Assembly: GCF_014192415.1 (NCBI RefSeq) | Contig: NZ_JACHXY010000001.1 | Span: 62,001-126,000, forward strand | DNA length: 64,000 bases | Reading direction: 5' to 3' | Source: Microbacterium proteolyticum | GTDB taxonomy: Bacteria > Actinomycetota > Actinomycetes > Actinomycetales > Microbacteriaceae | In this document: one piece after another, positions 53,767-63,505 of the stretch | How the letters are laid out: each line of letters opens with the position of its first letter | How positions within the stretch are numbered: position 1 is the first letter of the stretch | Program-made: the position numbers and the translations under genes | Notes under the pieces: model-generated | Databases searched by the model: none | Seen by the model: the letters and a program-made list of their open reading frames with translations, nothing else | Told to the model about the DNA's origin: nothing

Positions 53767-56700
53767 CCATGCTCGACACGCTCTTCGGGCTGATCCCCGC
53801 CGCGTCCCGCGGGCAGCAGTGGGTGGCCGAAGACCTGCAGCTGGTCAACTGGGGCGGCTACGACGGCACGCACCGCGTGCGCTTCGCGCCCACCGCGACG
53901 CTGCTGTGCGGAGGGTCGGGATCGGGCAAATCCACGCTCATGGACGCGTACGTCGCGCTCATGATGCCGCACACCACCCCCTTCAACGGCGCGTCGAACG
54001 GTGCGGTCGTGGGGCGCCCGCGCGGGCAGGAGCAGCGAAACATCCTCTCGTACGGCCGCGGCAAGCTCGACGAGTCGCGCACCGACGAGGGCACGAAGGT
54101 GCGGGTGCTGCGCGGCGACGGCGTCGACACGTGGACGGCGATCGCGATGACCTGGGCCGACCACGACGGCGCCCGGTTCACGGCGGTGCGGGCCTGGTAC
54201 ATCCCGGCCGCCGCGCGAACCCTCGACGACGCCGTCAAGGTGCGGGCGAGCGTGCACGGCGGGTTCGACCTGCGCGCGCTGGAGCCGGCCGCGCGCACCC
54301 ACCTGTCGGATGCGGCGGTGCGGGCGACGGGCCTGGACACCCTCGCGACCGACCGCGAGTTCTCGGCGCGGCTGCACGCGGTGCTCGGCATCGGCGCGGC
54401 GGGGTCGGGCGCGAAGGCGATGAGCCTTCTCGCGCGTATCCAGGCCGGGCAGCAGATCACGACGGTCGACGACCTTTACAAGCGCATGGTGCTCGAAGAA
54501 CCCGAGACCCTCGCGGTCGCCGACGCCGTCGTGTCGCATTTCGACGGGCTCGAGTCCACGCGCACGCGCATGCTCGAGGCGCGGCAGCAGGTGCGGGCGC
54601 TGCAGCCCATCCGCGTGATGCGGACGCGCATCGACGAGGCCGCGGAGCGCCTCCGCCTGATCGATGCGCTCGGGCGCTTCGGCGACCCCGCGTCACGCGC
54701 GTCGCTCTGGCGCGCGCAGCGGCGGGTCGACCTGCTCGGCGCCGTCGAGGCGGAGCTGCGCGAACGCACGCACGCCACCGACGCGCTCGTGCGCGAACGG
54801 CAGGGGCTCGCGGATGCGGCTGAGGCCGAGCGCGAGGGACTCGGCGACGTGCTGCGCGCGGCCGGCGGCGACCGGCTCGACGCCGCCCAGCGGGAGCTCC
54901 GCGGGCTCGAGCGGCGCCTGGCGGGCATGCAGCGCGATCGTGAGCGGTTCGAGGCGGCGCTGACGGTGCTGTCGGTCGAGGTCTCGTCGGCCGACCAGTT
55001 CGCCGCCCTCGTCGACGACGCACGCCGCACCCTCGCGGACGCCGACGGCAAGACGGCGGTCCGCGACGCCTTCGTCACGGCCAGCAGCACCCACACCGAG
55101 CTGCGCCAAACGCTCGCCGCGCTCGAAGCCGAGCACCGCCGCACGCAGACGCGTGACGACAACATCCCGCAGCGCCTGCACGAGGCGCGCGAGGCACTCG
55201 CCGCGGCCGCCGGACTCACCGCCGCCGAACTGCCCTTCGTCGCCGAGCTCGTCGACGTCCGCACCGAGTACGAACCGTGGCGCGGGGCGTTCACGCTGGC
55301 CCTCGGCGGCTTCGCGACGACGCTGCTGGTGGATGCCGCGCACCTGGCATCCTTCCGGTCCGCGATCGACGGCGTGCGCCTGTCGGAGCGTCTCCGATTC
55401 GAGGGGGTGTCGACGGGACTCCCCGAGCGCACCGGCCTCGACCCCGCGACGCTGCCCGGACGCCTGGAGTACCGCCGGTCCCCCTTCACCGGGTGGCTGC
55501 AGGACCGGCTCGAGCAGCAGTTCGCGTTCGTGTGCGTGGACTCCTCCGCTGAGCTGGCCGCCCACCGTCTGGCGCTGACCGTGTCCGGCCAGACGAGCCA
55601 GGGCTCGCGCGGCGCGCACGGTGGCTCTCCCCGCCAGAGCGTGCTCGGCTTCTCCTCGCGCGTGCGGCTGACCGAGCTCGGCGAGCAGATCGTCACGGTA
55701 CGCCGCGACCTCACCACGGCGAAGGCCGCGGTCGACACGGCCGCCGCAGCCCTCGATGCGTTCGACGAACGGCGCAGCGCCTTCGAGAAGATCGCCGACC
55801 TCTCGTGGGACCAGGTCGATGTGGCATCCGTGCAGCGCGATCTGGACCGCTGGAACGAGACGATCGTCGAGATCACGGCCGGCAACCCCCGCATCGCGGA
55901 GTTGCAGGAGCAGATCTCGGGAACCCGCGCTCGCGCCGCACGACTGCGCGAGGAGATCGGCGGAGCCAAGACCGAGCAGCAGGCGCTCGCCGCGCGGTGG
56001 GCAGAGATCACCGACGACGTGGATGCCGCGCAGATCCTGCTCGAACGTGCGGACGACGCGGGAGTCGCCCTCTCGGCCGACGAGCTGGAGTATCTCGACA
56101 GCCTCTTCGTGGCGCCGGGCGCCTCCGACGCCACGCCGTCTCAGCTCCTGGCGCGGTTCGACGCGGCCCTCGAATCCGCGTCGAAGCGCCTGCTCGAGGA
56201 GCAACGGGCGGCGCAGGAGACCTGGGCCGACCAGCGCGAGAGCCTGCGACGGACGTTGACGGCGTTCATCGACCGGTGGCCGAGTCCGAACCTGCTCGCC
56301 GATCCCGACGAGTCCCTCGGCGACTTCGAGCGCATCCTCGCCGACCTCGAGGCCAGCGGCCTGCACGAACTCGAGGCCGAGTGGAGGGATTCCCTGCTGC
56401 GCCTGTCGGGCAACGATCTGACGAACCTCGACTCGGCGCTGACGCGGGCCCTGCGGGAGATCCGCGAGCGCATCGCCCCGATCAACGACATCATGCAGGA
56501 CCTGCCGTTCTACGACGACGCGCACCGTCTGCAGATCGTGCCGCGCGAGAGTCAGTCCGAGGTGCGTCGCCGGTTCCGGCGGGAGCTGCGCGATGTGCGC
56601 GCCGCGATCGACGCGGCCGGGTCGGACGAGGAGCGCGAGGCCGTGTACGGACGGATGGCCCGGCTCATCGGTCGCATCCGCCCGACGGCGCCGGACTTCG

Positions 56701-57116
56701 CCGACCTCGTCGACGTGCGCAATCACGTGCGGGTGAGCGCCGAGCGCTTCCGCGCCGAGACCGGCGAGCACGTCGCCCTGTACGACCACATCGGCGAGAA
56801 GTCGGGTGGGGAATCGCAGGAGCTCATCGCGTTCATCGTCGGTGCGGCTCTGCGCTATCAGCTCGGGGATGCCGGAGCCGAACGCCCGCGGTACGCGCCG
56901 GTGTTCCTCGACGAGGCGCTCATCAAGGCCGACGCGCACTTCACCAAGCGCGCGATCGGCGCGTGGCGGGGGCTCGGATTCCAGCTCGTCATCGGCGCAC
57001 CGAACGACAAGTACAGCGCGATCGAGCCGCACGTGGACGTCGAGTACGACATCTTGAAGGACACGCGGGGGCGCTCGTGGGCGAAGGCGAAAGTCGGGGT
57101 GGCCGCGGAGGGGTGA
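53763..57116 (+). CDS. jetC: JetC/MksB-like SMC ATPase
   Basis: The 1117-residue SMC-like ATPase has the N-terminal head with Walker [16 protein letters not shown] (about 44-58), then long coiled coils rich in Arg/Glu/Ala (about 240-480 and 620-950). A hinge-like globular segment lies between them (about 490-610). The C-terminal head has signature [12 protein letters not shown] and Walker [15 protein letters not shown]. All ATPase residues are intact, so it should be functional. In Wadjet, JetABC extrudes plasmid DNA loops for cleavage by JetD; no jetD follows here. Confidence 0.93.
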   Translation: MTMLDTLFGLIPAASRGQQWVAEDLQLVNWGGYDGTHRVRFAPTATLLCGGSGSGKSTLMDAYVALMMPHTTPFNGASNGAVVGRPRGQEQRNILSYGRGKLDESRTDEGTKVRVLRGDGVDTWTAIAMTWADHDGARFTAVRAWYIPAAARTLDDAVKVRASVHGGFDLRALEPAARTHLSDAAVRATGLDTLATDREFSARLHAVLGIGAAGSGAKAMSLLARIQAGQQITTVDDLYKRMVLEEPETLAVADAVVSHFDGLESTRTRMLEARQQVRALQPIRVMRTRIDEAAERLRLIDALGRFGDPASRASLWRAQRRVDLLGAVEAELRERTHATDALVRERQGLADAAEAEREGLGDVLRAAGGDRLDAAQRELRGLERRLAGMQRDRERFEAALTVLSVEVSSADQFAALVDDARRTLADADGKTAVRDAFVTASSTHTELRQTLAALEAEHRRTQTRDDNIPQRLHEAREALAAAAGLTAAELPFVAELVDVRTEYEPWRGAFTLALGGFATTLLVDAAHLASFRSAIDGVRLSERLRFEGVSTGLPERTGLDPATLPGRLEYRRSPFTGWLQDRLEQQFAFVCVDSSAELAAHRLALTVSGQTSQGSRGAHGGSPRQSVLGFSSRVRLTELGEQIVTVRRDLTTAKAAVDTAAAALDAFDERRSAFEKIADLSWDQVDVASVQRDLDRWNETIVEITAGNPRIAELQEQISGTRARAARLREEIGGAKTEQQALAARWAEITDDVDAAQILLERADDAGVALSADELEYLDSLFVAPGASDATPSQLLARFDAALESASKRLLEEQRAAQETWADQRESLRRTLTAFIDRWPSPNLLADPDESLGDFERILADLEASGLHELEAEWRDSLLRLSGNDLTNLDSALTRALREIRERIAPINDIMQDLPFYDDAHRLQIVPRESQSEVRRRFRRELRDVRAAIDAAGSDEEREAVYGRMARLIGRIRPTAPDFADLVDVRNHVRVSAERFRAETGEHVALYDHIGEKSGGESQELIAFIVGAALRYQLGDAGAERPRYAPVFLDEALIKADAHFTKRAIGAWRGLGFQLVIGAPNDKYSAIEPHVDVEYDILKDTRGRSWAKAKVGVAAEG

Positions 57117-57334
57117 GTTCTCCCCCGCTCTGCCGGCGAGGGCGACATCGTCGGTCCTACCGCTTAGATGGGGATGCGTCGCGCACATGCGGGCGCTGAC
57201 GGCACGGATCCGCGGGGCGGTGCGGTCGTGCGGTCACGGTTATTGATCGCGTGGCCAAACGTCCACGTCTCATCGCGGAAAGAACGCCGGTCCCGCCGAA
57301 AGCCTCCAGGGTGCTCTCCGGCAGACCCCACCGT

Positions 57335-59032
57335 CTAGAACGGGGGCGGGTCTTCCTCTATCTCCGCCCCGAGCGGAGACATCCAGCGCACCTCGCCGGT
57401 GTCGGGGGCGCGCGACGGATGCCACCGTGTCTCGTGTCGCAGACGATGGTGATGTCGGCACTCGGGGGCGAGGTTGTCGTCATCCGTGACACCGCCCTCG
57501 CTCCACGCGATCAGATGGTCGAGGTCGCAGTCACGCGCCGGACGCCCGCATCCCGGGAAGACGCAGACCGGCGAGGTGACGCCGAGCCAGCGGCGCAACG
57601 CGGTGGGGACACGGTAGGTCGAGCGATCGAGAGCCAAGGCGGCGCCCGTGAGCGGGTTCGTCAGAATGCGCACCCATGACGTCGCCTCCCCCGCGAGCCG
57701 CCGAGCCGTGTCGAGGTCGATCGGACCGTAACCGTCGAGGGTGGCGGGCTCGTTGCCGGCTCCGAGGAGTGTCAGGGCGGGAACGGTGACGACGATCGAG
57801 GCCGGGCGGCCCGAACGCGCGGCGTGTGACGTCTGCGGGGGAGAATTCGGGGCCGTGCCGTGAGCGAGCACCTGCGACTCGGCGGCGTCCTCGGGTCGCG
57901 TCAGAAGATCGGCGACGGCGTCGGCCCGCAGCTGGGCGAGCGTCCGCGCCTCATCGGGGCCGACCCGCAGCTGGCGGGCGATGCGGTCGACGCGGCTGAG
58001 CGCGTCGAACGCCCGGTCCGCGGGGAGGAGAGCTGTGAGCGTGGCCATACCATCGAGCTCGGGAGTCAGCCAGACCCCGCGGTCGCGAGCCGCGCGACGG
58101 TGCCGGATGTCGATCGACTCGCGGTGCACCCGCTCGCGCAGCGCCCGAGCGGCGACGGTGAAGCGCGCGGGGGGAAGACGGAGGGCTCGATCGAGGGAGC
58201 CTTCGTCGAACGCCCGCCAGGACGCGCGCGCTTCGGATACCGATGGCGCCTCGTCGAGAGTTGCCGCCGGCTGGTGCGTGGGAACCGCGGTGCCGTCGAG
58301 GGTCTCGTCGCGACCATCGACGAACGGCTCCACCGGATCGCCGGCCGCACCGGGCCCCTCCGGTGCGGCCGGGGCCGCCATGGACTCTGACTCTTCGGGG
58401 AGCGACGTCGCCAGTCGAGCCGCTTCGACCGCGTGCCGCTCGGAGACGCTGCCCTCGGCGAAGGCCTTCCACAGCTCGGGACACCGTATCTGCAGAGTCT
58501 CGGCGTGCGCGGCACGGGTGCGCACCGTCTGCTCCGAGAGTCGCAGCTGCGTGGCGATCTCGGCCACCGCCGCGCGTTCCGCCATGTCGCGGCGATCGCG
58601 ACGCACCGCGGCGATCGTGCGGCCGCGCGAGTCGTTCCACGCGAGGTCGAGCGTCGGATCGGGGCCGACCCATGGCACGGTGTCTGTCGCGGCCCGCTCG
58701 ACGACGAGCCTGATCAGCCGATACTCCTCGGCGGTGGCGCGTTGGCGCGCGCGCACCTGGTGTTGCAGTTCTCGCAGCCACACCTCAGGGTCGGCCCCCA
58801 CCGAATCCGTGGTGCGTGAAGAAAGGTCGACCGTGCCGGCCACGGCGTCCGCGAACGCCACGCACTCGTCGTCGAAAGCCCCCGCTTCGCCTCCTCCGGG
58901 ATCGACGAGTCCCACTTCCACTGCCCATGCCGTGTCGGCGTCGGCTCGCAGGTCGTCGTCGCTCGGCCACGGCACGCCCCACGCCGTGCATACCGACTGT
59001 TGCCGGTCGATCGGAGGTGCCGTGATGTGCAT
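57335..59032 (-). CDS. DUF222/13E12-family HNH endonuclease
   Basis: The 565-residue protein has the DUF222 helical region (about 90-400), including RTLAQLRADAVADLLTRP. The C-terminal HNH domain (about 490-545) has cysteines in CVFPGCGRPARDCDLDH, then WSEGGVTDDDNLAPECRHHH, with the DH/N/H catalytic set intact. These proteins are multi-copy in actinobacteria, behave like selfish or defence-associated nucleases, and have unknown targets. It lies tail-to-tail with jetC, at the place where jetD would be expected, but it is not homologous to JetD. Confidence 0.92.
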   Translation of the reverse strand: MHITAPPIDRQQSVCTAWGVPWPSDDDLRADADTAWAVEVGLVDPGGGEAGAFDDECVAFADAVAGTVDLSSRTTDSVGADPEVWLRELQHQVRARQRATAEEYRLIRLVVERAATDTVPWVGPDPTLDLAWNDSRGRTIAAVRRDRRDMAERAAVAEIATQLRLSEQTVRTRAAHAETLQIRCPELWKAFAEGSVSERHAVEAARLATSLPEESESMAAPAAPEGPGAAGDPVEPFVDGRDETLDGTAVPTHQPAATLDEAPSVSEARASWRAFDEGSLDRALRLPPARFTVAARALRERVHRESIDIRHRRAARDRGVWLTPELDGMATLTALLPADRAFDALSRVDRIARQLRVGPDEARTLAQLRADAVADLLTRPEDAAESQVLAHGTAPNSPPQTSHAARSGRPASIVVTVPALTLLGAGNEPATLDGYGPIDLDTARRLAGEATSWVRILTNPLTGAALALDRSTYRVPTALRRWLGVTSPVCVFPGCGRPARDCDLDHLIAWSEGGVTDDDNLAPECRHHHRLRHETRWHPSRAPDTGEVRWMSPLGAEIEEDPPPF

Positions 59033-59038
59033 GCTCCC

Positions 59039-59044
59039 ACGCTA
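59039..59044 (-). promoter_or_regulatory. -10 box of a leaderless promoter (HNH endonuclease)
   Basis: On the minus strand TAGCGT ends six bases before the ATG; GGGAG in the gap is one base from the start. Confidence 0.5.
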
Positions 59045-59249
59045 GCGAGGGGGTCCGACATCGGTCCCGGACTCCGTTCCCTGCCGCGAAGGGCCCCCTC
59101 CCACGAGAAGAGCGCCTTCCCCTTCCCGACCGTGAAGTGCGGCTCCGTCCCCGGGGGACGGGCACCACTCCGTCCCCGCGAAGAGGACGCTGCGGGCCAC
59201 CGCAGCGCCACATCACGCCGCCCCGAGCCGCGAGTGGTTGACTGGGCAC

Positions 59250-59732
59250 GTGCGGGTTAAACGTTGCCGTGCGAGCGACATCGCCGAACTGACCGCCTTT
59301 CTTCGGGCGGTCGATCTCACGCTGAGCGGCCTGGAAGCGCCTACCGTGCGCCTATGGATCGAGCGAGACGAGACGGACACGATCGTTGGCAGCACGGGTT
59401 ACGAACTCAGCGTCGATGGCGCCCACGCGTTGATCCGGAGCGTGGCCGTCGGCCCAGGGCATCGTTCCCGTGGGCGCGGCAACGCCTTGGCGGTCCATGC
59501 ATTGAAGTACGCGGCCGAGGAGGGTGCGACCACCGCATGGCTGTTCAGCCGCCGTTCGGGACCGTTTTGGTAGCGCCTCGGATTCGTCCCCGTTGACCGT
59601 GAGGAGCTCGCGACCGCCCTGGCGGACACCCATCAGGTGCAGTTGTTTCGAGAGACCGGACAGCTCGCCCGCGAGGCGGCATGGTCACGGCCTCTCCGCG
59701 GGCCGGTGTTGAGCCGGGACGACCCGCGCTGA
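59250..59732 (+). pseudogene. GNAT acetyltransferase broken by one nonsense codon
   Basis: A GNAT fold can be followed in one frame: RASDIAELTAFLRAVDL, then strand 4 and the acetyl-CoA loop IRSVAVGPGHRSRGRGNALA, AWLFSRRSGPFW. A TAG at 59571-59573 interrupts it. The same frame continues as RLGFVPVDREELATALADTH for 53 codons to its TGA. The expected family text is FWERLGF, so the TAG replaces a Glu codon (GAG to TAG). It resembles stand-alone amino acid N-acetyltransferases. Without suppression the product lacks its last strands and is probably dead. Confidence 0.8.
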
Positions 59733-59789
59733 CGGGTGCGATCACGAGAAGTGCCGGCGCGCGACGGGGAGTCGACACGACGTCGTCGG

Positions 59790-60104
59790 TCATACGGTCG
59801 TTAAGTCGGAGGGAGCCAGCGCCGCCGCCGACGGCACGCCGACCACCTCACCCACCAAGCGCTCCCCGGATCCGGGCTGTGCTGCAACCCGCATCGCGAC
59901 CGCGCGCACGAGTCCCACCACGCGTCCCGTCGCGGGCGTGGTGCCGGGATCGAGCGCCCGGCACACGGCATCCAGGATCCTCACTAGCCGCTCATCGTGG
60001 CACCGCGCATCGTCGGCACCGATCCACGCGAGCAGGTCGGCGACAGTCCAATCGGGGCTCATTGGACCGAAGAACGAGGATTCGAGCGAGAGGGAACGGT
60101 TCAT
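59790..60104 (-). CDS. Possible small hypothetical protein, divergent from the MocR gene
   Basis: I do not recognise this 104-residue reading frame. It reads like protein: WTVADLLAWIGADDARC, ERLVRILDAVCRALDPG and GLVRAVAMRVAAQP form amphipathic helices, and third positions are mostly G or C, although the TTA and GTA codons near the end are atypical. It starts 19 bases from the MocR ATG on the other strand. MocR regulators often control a divergent neighbour. A second ATG 14 codons in (MSPDWTVADL) is possible. Confidence 0.42.
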   Translation of the reverse strand: MNRSLSLESSFFGPMSPDWTVADLLAWIGADDARCHDERLVRILDAVCRALDPGTTPATGRVVGLVRAVAMRVAAQPGSGERLVGEVVGVPSAAALAPSDLTTV

Positions 60105-60123
60105 CGGACCAGAATCAGGGGCT

Positions 60124-61587
60124 ATGACCCTCGTCGACAGAGCCACTTCCGCCCTGGTGGACCAGCGAACGGCTGTCGTCTCGGCCGCGCAGCTCGCGCT
60201 CCGACGCGGCCGCTGGGCCACGACCGAAACCACCCTCTCAGCGAGTCTCGCCGACGGCATCGCCCGCCTGGTGCGCGAGGGCGAGCTGCGCGGCGGCGAC
60301 CGGCTCCCCTCGGAACGCACACTCGCCACCACCGTCGCCGTCTCGCGCGGCACGGTCGTCAGCGCCTACGCGAGGCTGTACGACGACGGCATCCTGGATC
60401 GCCGTCAGGGGAGCGGCACCCGCATCGCAGGGACCGCTCCCGCCGCCGCACGCCAGGCCGCCGGGCGCGGCGAGGCCCTGTACGCCCTCCCTCCCTCGAG
60501 CCTGGACCTGCTGCGCGCGGTGCCCGCGATCTCTCCCCGCGCGGTCGCCATCGTGGAACGTCACCGACCCGTGCTCGACGCGACCACCGCCGAGGCCGAC
60601 CCGGCAGGCCTGCCGAACCTCCGCGCGGTCATCGCCGAGACGATGACGGCCGACGGCACTCCCACCACGTCGGCGCAGACCCTCGTCACCCACGGCGGGC
60701 AGCAAGCCCTCAGCCTGCTCGTCGACGAACTCGTCGGACCCGGCGACACCGTGCTGACCGAAGAGGTCGCCTGGCCAGGACTCACGGATGCCGTGCGCCG
60801 ACGTGGTGGCCAGGTGCACGGCATCCGCCTGACCCCGTCCGGGATCGACGTCGACGCGCTCGAGACGGCGATCGTCGTCCGCCGCCCCGTGCTGATCGCC
60901 CTGAACCCGCACAACCACAACCCGACCGGGATGCAGACCAGCCTCTCGGTGCGCCAGCGCATCGCGGACCTGTCCGCCGAGCACGGCATCACGGTGGTGG
61001 AGGATCGCGTGCTCGCGCACGTGTCGTTCGACGGGGTCACCCCGCCCTCGTTCGCGGCCCTCCGCCCCGACGCGCCGATCGTCGTCGTCGAGTCGCTGTC
61101 GAAGTGGGCGTGGGAGGGTCTGCGGGTGGGCTGGTTGCGCGCGGATCCGGTGCTCGTGCGGCGCCTGCGCGGACTCCGGCAGACCACGGATCTCTCCACC
61201 AGCGTCCCCTCGCAACTGCTCGCGCTGGACCTGTTCACCGAAGCGCCCGAGCTGCGCCGTGAGGCCGCCACCGTCCACCGAGACGCCGCCGTAGCTGCCG
61301 GACGACTGCTGCGCGCGCACCTGCCCGATTGGCGATGGAGTCCGCCCCGCGGAGGCCTGTGCATCTGGGCCCAGCTGCCGTCGGGGTCGGCGGCGGCGTT
61401 CGCGCGGCACGCGGCGGGCTTCGGGGTGTCGGTCGCGGGCTCCGCCCAGTTCGCCTCCGACGTGGACGCCGATGACCACATCAGGATCCCGGTCACCTCG
61501 GCCCCGCGGGTGCTCGAGGCGGGGATGGAGCGACTGAGCCGGGCCTGGGCGGGCTACGACGGGCAGAAGGGGGCCCCGCTATTATGA
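60124..61587 (+). CDS. MocR-type GntR/aminotransferase fusion regulator
   Basis: The 487-residue protein fuses a GntR winged helix (about 35-110, with GGDRLPSERTLATTVAVSRG) to an aminotransferase fold I domain (about 125-480). The PLP lysine lies in VVESLSKWAWEGLRVGW and the Asn/Asp pocket in LNPHNHNPTGMQ. MocR proteins sense PLP or amino-substrates and control vitamin B6, GABA or transport genes. AGGGG precedes the ATG. The final two sense codons, CTA and TTA, are rare Leu codons that form the -10 box of the next gene. Confidence 0.92.
   Translation: MTLVDRATSALVDQRTAVVSAAQLALRRGRWATTETTLSASLADGIARLVREGELRGGDRLPSERTLATTVAVSRGTVVSAYARLYDDGILDRRQGSGTRIAGTAPAAARQAAGRGEALYALPPSSLDLLRAVPAISPRAVAIVERHRPVLDATTAEADPAGLPNLRAVIAETMTADGTPTTSAQTLVTHGGQQALSLLVDELVGPGDTVLTEEVAWPGLTDAVRRRGGQVHGIRLTPSGIDVDALETAIVVRRPVLIALNPHNHNPTGMQTSLSVRQRIADLSAEHGITVVEDRVLAHVSFDGVTPPSFAALRPDAPIVVVESLSKWAWEGLRVGWLRADPVLVRRLRGLRQTTDLSTSVPSQLLALDLFTEAPELRREAATVHRDAAVAAGRLLRAHLPDWRWSPPRGGLCIWAQLPSGSAAAFARHAAGFGVSVAGSAQFASDVDADDHIRIPVTSAPRVLEAGMERLSRAWAGYDGQKGAPLL
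61580..61585 (+). promoter_or_regulatory. -10 box of a leaderless promoter inside the MocR stop region
   Basis: TATTAT, a near-consensus -10, ends six bases before the GTG of the ArsR-like gene and covers the last Leu codons and the first base of the TGA of the MocR gene. Confidence 0.68.
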
Positions 61588-61591
61588 AGCG

Positions 61592-62182
61592 GTGACTTCA
61601 GATATTCCCGAGCGCCGCGTCATCCCCACCTCCGAGGTGCTCGCCGCCCTCGCCGTGCCGTCTCGCCTCGCGATCCTCTCCCACCTGCTATCGGTCGGCG
61701 CGCAGACGGCCACGCTGTGCGCGGATGCCGTCGGGCTCACGGCATCCAACTGCTCCTGGCACCTGCGGGAGCTGTCGAGGTTCGGGCTCGTCGAACGGGC
61801 CGCCGACGACGACGGCGATGCCCGCAAGCGTCCGTGGCGGGCGACGATCACCGGGATCGACCTCGACGCCGGCGGCGGCCCCGGCGACGACCTCGCGCGC
61901 GCCGCCGTGCGTTCGGCGTGGTTCGCCGACACCGACGCCCGCTTCGCCGACTTCCTGCGGCACGAGAGCACGCTCCCCACCGCCTGGCGTGAGGCGGCCG
62001 TCATCAACGATTACGCCGTGCTGGTCACCGCCGACGAGCTCACCGCGATCGGCACCCGCATCGACGAGATCATCCGGCCCTACATCCGCGCGATACGGGC
62101 TGAGACGCCGGAGGGCGGCGCGGTCGCGTCGGTCTCGATCCGCGGCATCGTGGATCCCCGATTCATCGACGGCGCGACATGA
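61592..62182 (+). CDS. ArsR-like winged-helix regulator
   Basis: The 196-residue protein has an N-terminal winged helix (about 12-75): PTSEVLAALAVPSRLAILSHL, then the recognition helix region GLTASNCSWHLRELSRFGLV. A C-terminal helical domain (about 85-185) resembles that of regulators paired with MFS pumps and probably binds the pump substrate. No metal-binding cysteine pair is present. Its TGA overlaps the transporter ATG by four bases, so it very likely controls that gene. Confidence 0.87.
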   Translation: MTSDIPERRVIPTSEVLAALAVPSRLAILSHLLSVGAQTATLCADAVGLTASNCSWHLRELSRFGLVERAADDDGDARKRPWRATITGIDLDAGGGPGDDLARAAVRSAWFADTDARFADFLRHESTLPTAWREAAVINDYAVLVTADELTAIGTRIDEIIRPYIRAIRAETPEGGAVASVSIRGIVDPRFIDGAT

Positions 62183-63441
62183 CGGCCGGGACCTGGCGCT
62201 ATCCCGGCGTGGTCCGTCTCGTCTCGGGCGGAGCCGTCGCCGAGACGGCGGACTGGATGCTGCTGGTCGCGCTTCCGCTGTTCGTGCTGGGCGTCACGGG
62301 CTCTCCCCTCATCACCTCGATCGTGTTCGTGCTGCAGGCGGTGCTCTCCGTCGCCGCCGCTCCCCTGGCAGGCCTGCTCATCGACCACGCCGACCCCTGG
62401 CATCTCATGGGCGGCACGGCCGCCGCGCAGGCCGTCGCGGTGCTGCCCCTGATCTTCGTCGACACCGTCGACGACCTGTGGATCGTCTACCTCGTCGCGA
62501 TCGTGCAGTCCGTTCTCGGCGCGATCATCGAGCCGGCCCGCCCGAGCGTGGCCGCTGCCCTCGTACCCCCCGCGCACGTCGCTCCGGTGAATCAGCTGCT
62601 CGGCGTCGGATCGGGCCTCGCCCGTCTCGTCGGCGCACCCATCGGCGGCCTGGTGCTCGGGCTCGGTGGCGTGGACGCGCTGGTCGTGGCGACCGTCGCG
62701 GCCTATGCCGTGGCATGCGCGGCGCTCTTCACCCGCGCGCCGAAGCGACGGGATGCCGCGACTCCCCCGCCCGCCGACCTCGCGATCCCGCACACGATGG
62801 AGAGGGATGCCGCCGGCGCGCCGCCCCGCACCACGTTCTTCGCAGAACTCGGATCGGGTCTGGCCATCGTCGCCGCCGACCGCGTCCTTCGCCGGCTGAT
62901 GATGGTGGCGATGCTCATGTCGCTCGCGCAGGGTCTCTTCACGATCCTGTTCGTGCTCTTCGTTCAGCGCTCGCTCGGTGGTGGCGACACCGAGGTGGGC
63001 ATCCTCCGCGGCATCCAGGCCGTGGGGGCGCTGATCGCCGGACTGGGCCTGATGGGCGTGGTCGGACGCGTCGCGCCGTGGCGGCTGGCCGCGGCGTCCA
63101 TCCTCGGATTCGGGGTGCTGACGCTGGCGATCTGGAATCTCCCCGCCCTGACGACGTGGTTTCCGGTGTACGTCGTGCTGTTCGCGTTGGTCGGTGCGCC
63201 GGGGCTGGTCGCGATGACGGCGATGCTCACGATCGTCGACCGCGAGACGCCCGCGAGCCATCGCGGACGGGTGACGAGCCTGCTCTTCGCGGCGCTGACG
63301 GCACTGCAGGCGGTGGGTACTCTGCTCGGGGGGTTCGTGGGGTCGGGGCCGGCGTTCACGGCCTCGCTGCAGGTGCAGGGAGCGCTCTATTTGGCGGCGG
63401 GGCTCCTCGCGCTGACGATGGTGCGTCGAGGATCCCGCTGA
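62179..63441 (+). CDS. MFS transporter (efflux type)
   Basis: The 420-residue protein has about twelve membrane helices in two halves separated by a cytoplasmic loop (about 192-225). The N-terminus VVRLVSGGAVAETADWMLLVA and the loop GSGLARLVGAPIGGLVLGLGG fit the group of MFS exporters related to MefE and enterobactin exporters. The substrate is unknown. It is translationally coupled to the ArsR-like regulator, the usual arrangement for an inducible drug or metabolite pump. Confidence 0.9.
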   Translation: MTAGTWRYPGVVRLVSGGAVAETADWMLLVALPLFVLGVTGSPLITSIVFVLQAVLSVAAAPLAGLLIDHADPWHLMGGTAAAQAVAVLPLIFVDTVDDLWIVYLVAIVQSVLGAIIEPARPSVAAALVPPAHVAPVNQLLGVGSGLARLVGAPIGGLVLGLGGVDALVVATVAAYAVACAALFTRAPKRRDAATPPPADLAIPHTMERDAAGAPPRTTFFAELGSGLAIVAADRVLRRLMMVAMLMSLAQGLFTILFVLFVQRSLGGGDTEVGILRGIQAVGALIAGLGLMGVVGRVAPWRLAAASILGFGVLTLAIWNLPALTTWFPVYVVLFALVGAPGLVAMTAMLTIVDRETPASHRGRVTSLLFAALTALQAVGTLLGGFVGSGPAFTASLQVQGALYLAAGLLALTMVRRGSR

Positions 63442-63505
63442 GCCTCGGGAATGTCCGCCCCTCTCTCTACGCTGGGGTCCAGGGGCACGGCGAAAGGCGG
63501 CACGC

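Noticed and set aside
53160..57116. 1318-codon frame overlapping jetB and jetC on the same strand
   Set aside because: Arg/Ala-rich shadow frame; jetB and jetC motifs are in other frames.
57335..59032. HNH gene considered as jetD
   Set aside because: JetD has a TOPRIM-type (DUF2220) nuclease domain; this protein has a DUF222 region and an HNH motif instead.
59681..60127. 148-codon plus-strand frame between the broken acetyltransferase and the MocR gene
   Set aside because: Arg/Pro-rich, no helices or motifs; antisense to a more protein-like frame on the minus strand.
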